A stretch of 64,000 nt of DNA from Dokdonella_A soli. Lineage in GTDB: Bacteria; Pseudomonadota; Gammaproteobacteria; Xanthomonadales; Rhodanobacteraceae. How positions within the stretch are numbered: position 1 is the stretch's first letter; the number at the start of each line of letters is the position of its first letter. Below, one piece after another: positions 60,509 through 64,000 of the stretch. The notes beneath the pieces were generated by a model that saw only the letters and a program-made list of their open reading frames with translations, searched no databases and was not told where the DNA came from. The translations under genes were made by a program, and so were the position numbers. The stretch is taken from the NCBI RefSeq assembly GCF_039523175.1, contig NZ_BAAAEU010000001.1, positions 372,001 to 436,000 of the forward strand, given 5' to 3'.

Positions 60509-62530
60509 GTGCGCTACCCGAATCTGTTCGCCCCGCTCGACCTTGGCTTCGTCACGCTGCCGAACCGCGTGCTGATGGGGTCGATGCATACCGGTCTCGA
60601 GGACCACGCTCGCGACTTCGACAAGCTCGCCACGTATTTCGCCGAACGCGCGCGCGGCGGCGTCGGATTGATGGTCACCGGCGGCTTTTCGCCGAACATC
60701 GAAGGCTGGCTGTTGCCGTTCGCGAGCCGGTTGTCGATGCCGTGGCAGGTCGCGTCGCATCGCAAGGTCACGCGCGCGGTACACGCGGAAGGCGGCCGCA
60801 TCTGCCTGCAGATCCTGCACGCCGGACGTTATGCCTATCACCCGCTGTCGGTCGCGCCGTCGAAGATCAAGGCGCCGATCACGCCGTTCACGCCGCGCGC
60901 ACTCAGCGCGCGCGGTGTCGAACGCACGATCGGCGATTTCGTGAACTGCGCGCGCAAGGCGCAGGACGCCGGCTACGACGGTGTCGAGGTCATGGGTTCG
61001 GAGGGTTACCTCATCAACGAGTTCCTGACCGAACGCACGAACCGCCGCGACGACGACTGGGGCGGTTCGGTGGACAAACGCCAGCGCTTCCCGGTTGAGA
61101 TCGTCAAGCGCATGCGCGCGGCAGTCGGACGCGAGTTCATCATCATCTACCGCCTTTCGATGCTCGACCTCGTCGAGCACGGTCAGAGCTGGGACGAAAT
61201 TGTCTCGCTCGCGAAAAAGATCGAAGCCGCCGGCGCGACCTTGATCAACACCGGCATCGGCTGGCACGAGGCGCGCATCCCGACCATCGTGACCAGCGTG
61301 CCGCGCGCGGGCTTCGCCTGGGTCACGCGGCGCATGAAGGCGGAAGTCGCAATTCCGCTGATCACGACGAATCGGATCAATATGCCGGACGTCGCCGAGC
61401 GCATCCTGAGCGAGGGCGACGCCGACATGGTCTCGATGGCGCGCCCGCTGCTCGCCGATCCGGACTGGGTCGCGAAGGCCCGCGACGACCGCGCGGCCGA
61501 CATCAACACCTGCATCGCCTGCAACCAGGCCTGTCTCGACCACGTGTTCGAGAAGAAGCGTGCGAGCTGCCTCGTGAATCCGCGCGCCTGCTTCGAAACC
61601 GAACTCGTGATCCGCCCCGCGACCACGAGGAAGCGCATCGCGGTGGTCGGTTCGGGACCAGCCGGACTCGCCTGCGCGACCACGCTCGCTGAACGCGGTC
61701 ATGTGGTCACCTTGTTCGAACAGGCGCACGAGATCGGCGGCCAGTTCAACATGGCCAAGCGGATTCCCGGCAAGGAGGAGTTCCACGAGACGCTGCGCTA
61801 TTTCACGCGGCGCATCGGGCAGACCGGCATCGAGTTGCGTCTTTCCACGAACGCCACACCCGCATTGTTGCAGGAAGGTCGGTACGACGAGGTCGTGTTC
61901 GCGACTGGCGTGCATCCGCGCGCTGCAAATATTCCCGGCAGCGAACGCGCTAACGTGCTGAGCTATGTCGATGTCCTGCTCGGCCGCGCCGCGGTGGGCC
62001 CGAAGGTGGCGATCGTCGGCGCCGGAGGCATCGGCTTCGACGTCGCCGAATTCCTGGTCGAGAACGCGCCCTCGCCAAGTACCGATGTCGCGCGCTGGAC
62101 GCACGAATGGGGTGTCGACATGACGCTGGCCGCGCGCGCCGGCCTGGTCAAGGCAGCGCCGGAAGCACCGGAGCGACAGATCTGGCTGCTGCAACGCACG
62201 TCGGGCAAGCCCGGCAGGCGCCTGAACAAGACGACCGGATGGGTGCACCGCTCGACGCTCGCCGCCAAGCGCGTGACGATGCTCGGCGGCGTCAGCTACG
62301 AGCGCATCGACGACGATGGTCTGCACATCCGCATCGGCGAGGAATCACAAACGCTTCCCGTCGATACGATCGTGATCTGCGCCGGCCAGGAACCGAACCG
62401 TGCGCTGCATTCGCAAGTCGCAGCGGCCGGTGGTGCGAGCACGCATCTGATCGGCGGTGCGGACGTTGCCGCCGAGTTGGATGCCAAGCGTGCGATTGCT
62501 CAGGGAACCCGGTTGGCAGCGACGCTGTAA
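60509..62530 (+). CDS. fadH: 2,4-dienoyl-CoA reductase FadH
   Basis: 673 residues (E. coli FadH 672). Reduces 2,4-dienoyl-CoA during breakdown of unsaturated fatty acids. The N-terminal flavin TIM barrel starts LFAPLDLGFVTLPNRVLMGSMHTGLE; the Fe-S cluster cysteines are in CIACNQACLDHVFEKKRASCLVNP; the C-terminal FAD and NADPH domains have IAVVGSGPAGLACATTL and VAIVGAGGIGFDVAEFL. GTG at 60509 is the start. It stands alone between the phosphatase and a lipoprotein on the other strand. Confidence 0.96.
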   Translation: MRYPNLFAPLDLGFVTLPNRVLMGSMHTGLEDHARDFDKLATYFAERARGGVGLMVTGGFSPNIEGWLLPFASRLSMPWQVASHRKVTRAVHAEGGRICLQILHAGRYAYHPLSVAPSKIKAPITPFTPRALSARGVERTIGDFVNCARKAQDAGYDGVEVMGSEGYLINEFLTERTNRRDDDWGGSVDKRQRFPVEIVKRMRAAVGREFIIIYRLSMLDLVEHGQSWDEIVSLAKKIEAAGATLINTGIGWHEARIPTIVTSVPRAGFAWVTRRMKAEVAIPLITTNRINMPDVAERILSEGDADMVSMARPLLADPDWVAKARDDRAADINTCIACNQACLDHVFEKKRASCLVNPRACFETELVIRPATTRKRIAVVGSGPAGLACATTLAERGHVVTLFEQAHEIGGQFNMAKRIPGKEEFHETLRYFTRRIGQTGIELRLSTNATPALLQEGRYDEVVFATGVHPRAANIPGSERANVLSYVDVLLGRAAVGPKVAIVGAGGIGFDVAEFLVENAPSPSTDVARWTHEWGVDMTLAARAGLVKAAPEAPERQIWLLQRTSGKPGRRLNKTTGWVHRSTLAAKRVTMLGGVSYERIDDDGLHIRIGEESQTLPVDTIVICAGQEPNRALHSQVAAAGGASTHLIGGADVAAELDAKRAIAQGTRLAATL

Positions 62531-62562
62531 CCGGGCACCGGGTGCCGCGCCACCTGTTTGCC

Positions 62563-63285
62563 TCAAGGGTCGGCGCGCGCAGCGAGATAAGTTCTCCACG
62601 GTCCGAAGTCGAGCAGCTGATTCGTATACGTCTCGACCACTGCACTGAACGGCTGCTGTGCCGAGGTATACAGGATCGCCTCATGACGAAGCAGCGCATG
62701 CGGGATGCGCAGACGCGCCTGCTCGCCTGCCGCCTCCGACATCTCCCAGCCGGGCGGCAGCGGCGACCAGAGCATGTCCGCGGCGAGCGTGCGGCGTTGG
62801 AAACCGAGCGCCTTGACGACTTTGCCGAAAGGTTCGTCGCTGCTGTCGAGGCGCCGATTCATGTCGGCGCTCAAGCGAGCCGGCACGTACCAATTGTCGG
62901 CTTCCGACAGGACATGTTCGCCGCAGACGAGCTGCACTTGCCGGTAGGCGAGCGGTTCGCCGTCATCGATCCCGAGGCGCGAACGCAATTCTTTCGGAAT
63001 GGGTTTCTCTTCGCCGCGCACGCGCCGCGCGAAGATGCGCGCTGGCTCGGCAAGGCGATGCGCTGCGCACCACCGTTCCAGGGTCGATGTCGCGCTGTCG
63101 TGGCTGAGCAGATCCGCATTCAGGGTCTGCATCAATGCCAGCACTTGCGTTCGAACGAGGCGATCCTGGGCCGTCGGCGGAGTCGGTTCGAGCGCGCAGG
63201 CGGACAAGAGCAGGCTTGCTGCGAGCGAAATGCCGGAGAGGCGAAGACCGGCTCGCCGTGCTCCGGGTCGATAGGGTTCGTTCAT
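62563..63285 (-). CDS. Lipoprotein with chorismate-lyase-like (UTRA) fold
   Basis: 240 residues. A lipoprotein signal (LRLSGISLAASLLLSACALEP; lipobox LLSAC, Cys about residue 30). The mature part contains YRQVQLVCGEHVLSEADNWYVP, PFGKVVKALGFQRRTL and RHEAILYTSAQQPFSAVVETY, which look like the UbiC/UTRA fold, in which similar segments bind small acids. An exported, lipid-anchored member of a normally cytoplasmic fold is unusual. No substrate is known. Convergent with fadH. Confidence 0.78.
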   Translation of the reverse strand: MNEPYRPGARRAGLRLSGISLAASLLLSACALEPTPPTAQDRLVRTQVLALMQTLNADLLSHDSATSTLERWCAAHRLAEPARIFARRVRGEEKPIPKELRSRLGIDDGEPLAYRQVQLVCGEHVLSEADNWYVPARLSADMNRRLDSSDEPFGKVVKALGFQRRTLAADMLWSPLPPGWEMSEAAGEQARLRIPHALLRHEAILYTSAQQPFSAVVETYTNQLLDFGPWRTYLAARADP

Positions 63286-63377
63286 GCCTGGCAGGTCATG
63301 GCGATGCGGTGCACGATTGTACCCGCGCGCCGCGATGCGTCCGCCGTGCGCCGACGCCTTGGCCGAGGAATCCCTTC

Positions 63378-63655
63378 ATGTATCGCATGCCCTTGCTCGC
63401 CTTGTCGCTGGCCCTCGTCGCCTGCGCTGTGGCGACGGCTCCTCCGCGCGCGCACATGTCGACAACGACGCTGAGCAAGTCTTCCGCATCGAACCGGTGC
63501 GGCCTGTCGCCGAGCGGTTGCCTCTCGCGCTTTCCGCGACGCCTCCTGCCGAGTCGGGCGACTTCCGTCGCAGCGATCTCGTCGAGCTCGCCACACTCGA
63601 TCACCGGTGACATCGCGTCGTACGCCGGTTCGACGACCTGCTCGCCAGGGCTTGA
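63378..63655 (+). pseudogene. Remnant of a D-alanyl-D-alanine dipeptidase gene (VanX/DdpX family)
   Basis: The frame starting at ATG 63378 encodes a lipoprotein-like signal (MPLLALSLALVACAVATA, lipobox LVAC). A shift into another frame near 63452 is needed to continue into HVDNDAEQVFRIEPVRPVAE, ATPPAESGDFRRSDLVELATLDH, the usual beginning of the periplasmic M15D dipeptidases. After LATLD the reading meets CACCGGTGA, and where the family has its zinc-binding domain (about 150 residues) there is nothing; only HRVVRRFDDLLARA and a stop follow in the same frame. So the catalytic part is gone and at least one frameshift has occurred. Confidence 0.75.
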
Positions 63656-63706
63656 TTCACGGCAGGTGTGGTGCCACTACTGCGCGACCCCATTACGGAG
63701 AATTCC

Positions 63707-64000
63707 ATGAAGCTCTACTACACACCCGGCGCCTGCTCGCTCGGCGACCACATCGTGCTGGAATGGATCGGCAAGCCGTACCAGGCGCAGCGAGTCAGCC
63801 GCGAGGAACGCGCCACACCGGAATTCAAGAAGCTCAATCCGGCCGGTGCAGTGCCGGTGTTCGAGCAGGATGGTTGGGTGCTGACCCAGAACGCGGCGAT
63901 CCTGAACTACCTTGCCGACACCCATCCGGAGGCGAAGCTCGGTGGTGACGGCACGCCGAAGGGTCGCGCCGAGGTGAATCGCTGGCTCGCGTTCCTCAAT
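63707..64000 (+). CDS. Glutathione S-transferase (3' truncated by the window edge)
   Basis: 98 residues visible. The thioredoxin-fold N-terminal domain reads MKLYYTPGACSLGDHIVLEW, with Cys10 as in the beta class, the NPAGAVPVFEQDG cis-Pro loop and LTQNAAILNYLAD, where Gln-Asn-Ala replaces the usual Glu-Ser glutathione contact. The start of the helical domain (RAEVNRWLAFLN) is at the edge. GGAG precedes the ATG at 63707. Confidence 0.9.
   Translation, partial: MKLYYTPGACSLGDHIVLEWIGKPYQAQRVSREERATPEFKKLNPAGAVPVFEQDGWVLTQNAAILNYLADTHPEAKLGGDGTPKGRAEVNRWLAFLN

Overview
The window is about 64 kb of high-GC, gene-dense bacterial chromosome. Gene content and style point to a gammaproteobacterium of the Xanthomonadales (Lysobacterales), perhaps near the Rhodanobacteraceae. 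Reasons are the NAD-type isocitrate dehydrogenase, the acnD-prpF-prpD set, the DUF1800/DUF1501 pair, GGGAATCGGGAAT-type intergenic repeats and many small palindromic repeats. The placement is inference; no rRNA or tRNA gene was seen. There is no prophage, insertion sequence or CRISPR array that I can recognise.

Layout. 0-9 kb: the 3' end of a peroxiredoxin gene, a PIN-PhoH ATPase, a FadL-like outer-membrane protein, thiD, NAD-isocitrate dehydrogenase, an unknown exported protein, grxC with an AhpD-like partner, and a BepA-like M48 protease. 9.2-16.4 kb: a phosphate/polyphosphate block, phoB, phoR, a PstS-like protein, ppk and ppx, with four-base overlaps joining phoR, pstS-like and ppk and a Pho-box-like site before phoB. 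16.7-24.1 kb: a periplasmic cyclophilin, a MazE-MazF-type module, lpxH, an accessory stretch of secreted proteins (19.2-23.1 kb) and a second toxin-antitoxin module (AbrB-like plus Doc). 24.5-30.3 kb: two glycosyltransferases with a DUF2304 protein, facing a three-gene operon of two large membrane proteins and a DUF455 protein. 30.6-35.8 kb: purF, cvpA, a double-SPOR protein, folC and a rhomboid protease, all on the minus strand.

36-41 kb: a DUF1800-DUF1501 pair, a blue-copper-like protein, an alkyltransferase-like protein and a small unknown protein preceded by a run of perfect hairpins. 41.2-47.7 kb: a Pit phosphate transporter with its DUF47 partner (again with a Pho-box-like site upstream), a CorC/HlyC-type membrane protein, trmJ, suhB and an OmpA-family porin. 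47.9-53.7 kb: the methylcitrate-pathway genes prpD, prpF and acnD, without prpB or prpC. 53.9-64 kb: an inner-membrane protein, a LysR regulator divergent from an MFS exporter, an aldo/keto reductase with a zinc-independent alcohol dehydrogenase-like protein, a SpoIIE-type phosphatase, fadH, a chorismate-lyase-like lipoprotein, the wreck of a D-Ala-D-Ala dipeptidase gene and the start of a glutathione S-transferase gene.

The most coherent theme is phosphate: sensing (PhoBR), binding (PstS-like), low-affinity uptake (Pit-DUF47) and polyphosphate making and breaking (Ppk, Ppx). A second theme is lipid and propionate catabolism (FadL-like, FadH, AcnD/PrpF/PrpD). Intergenic DNA is littered with at least three families of short inverted repeats, several of which sit inside operons.
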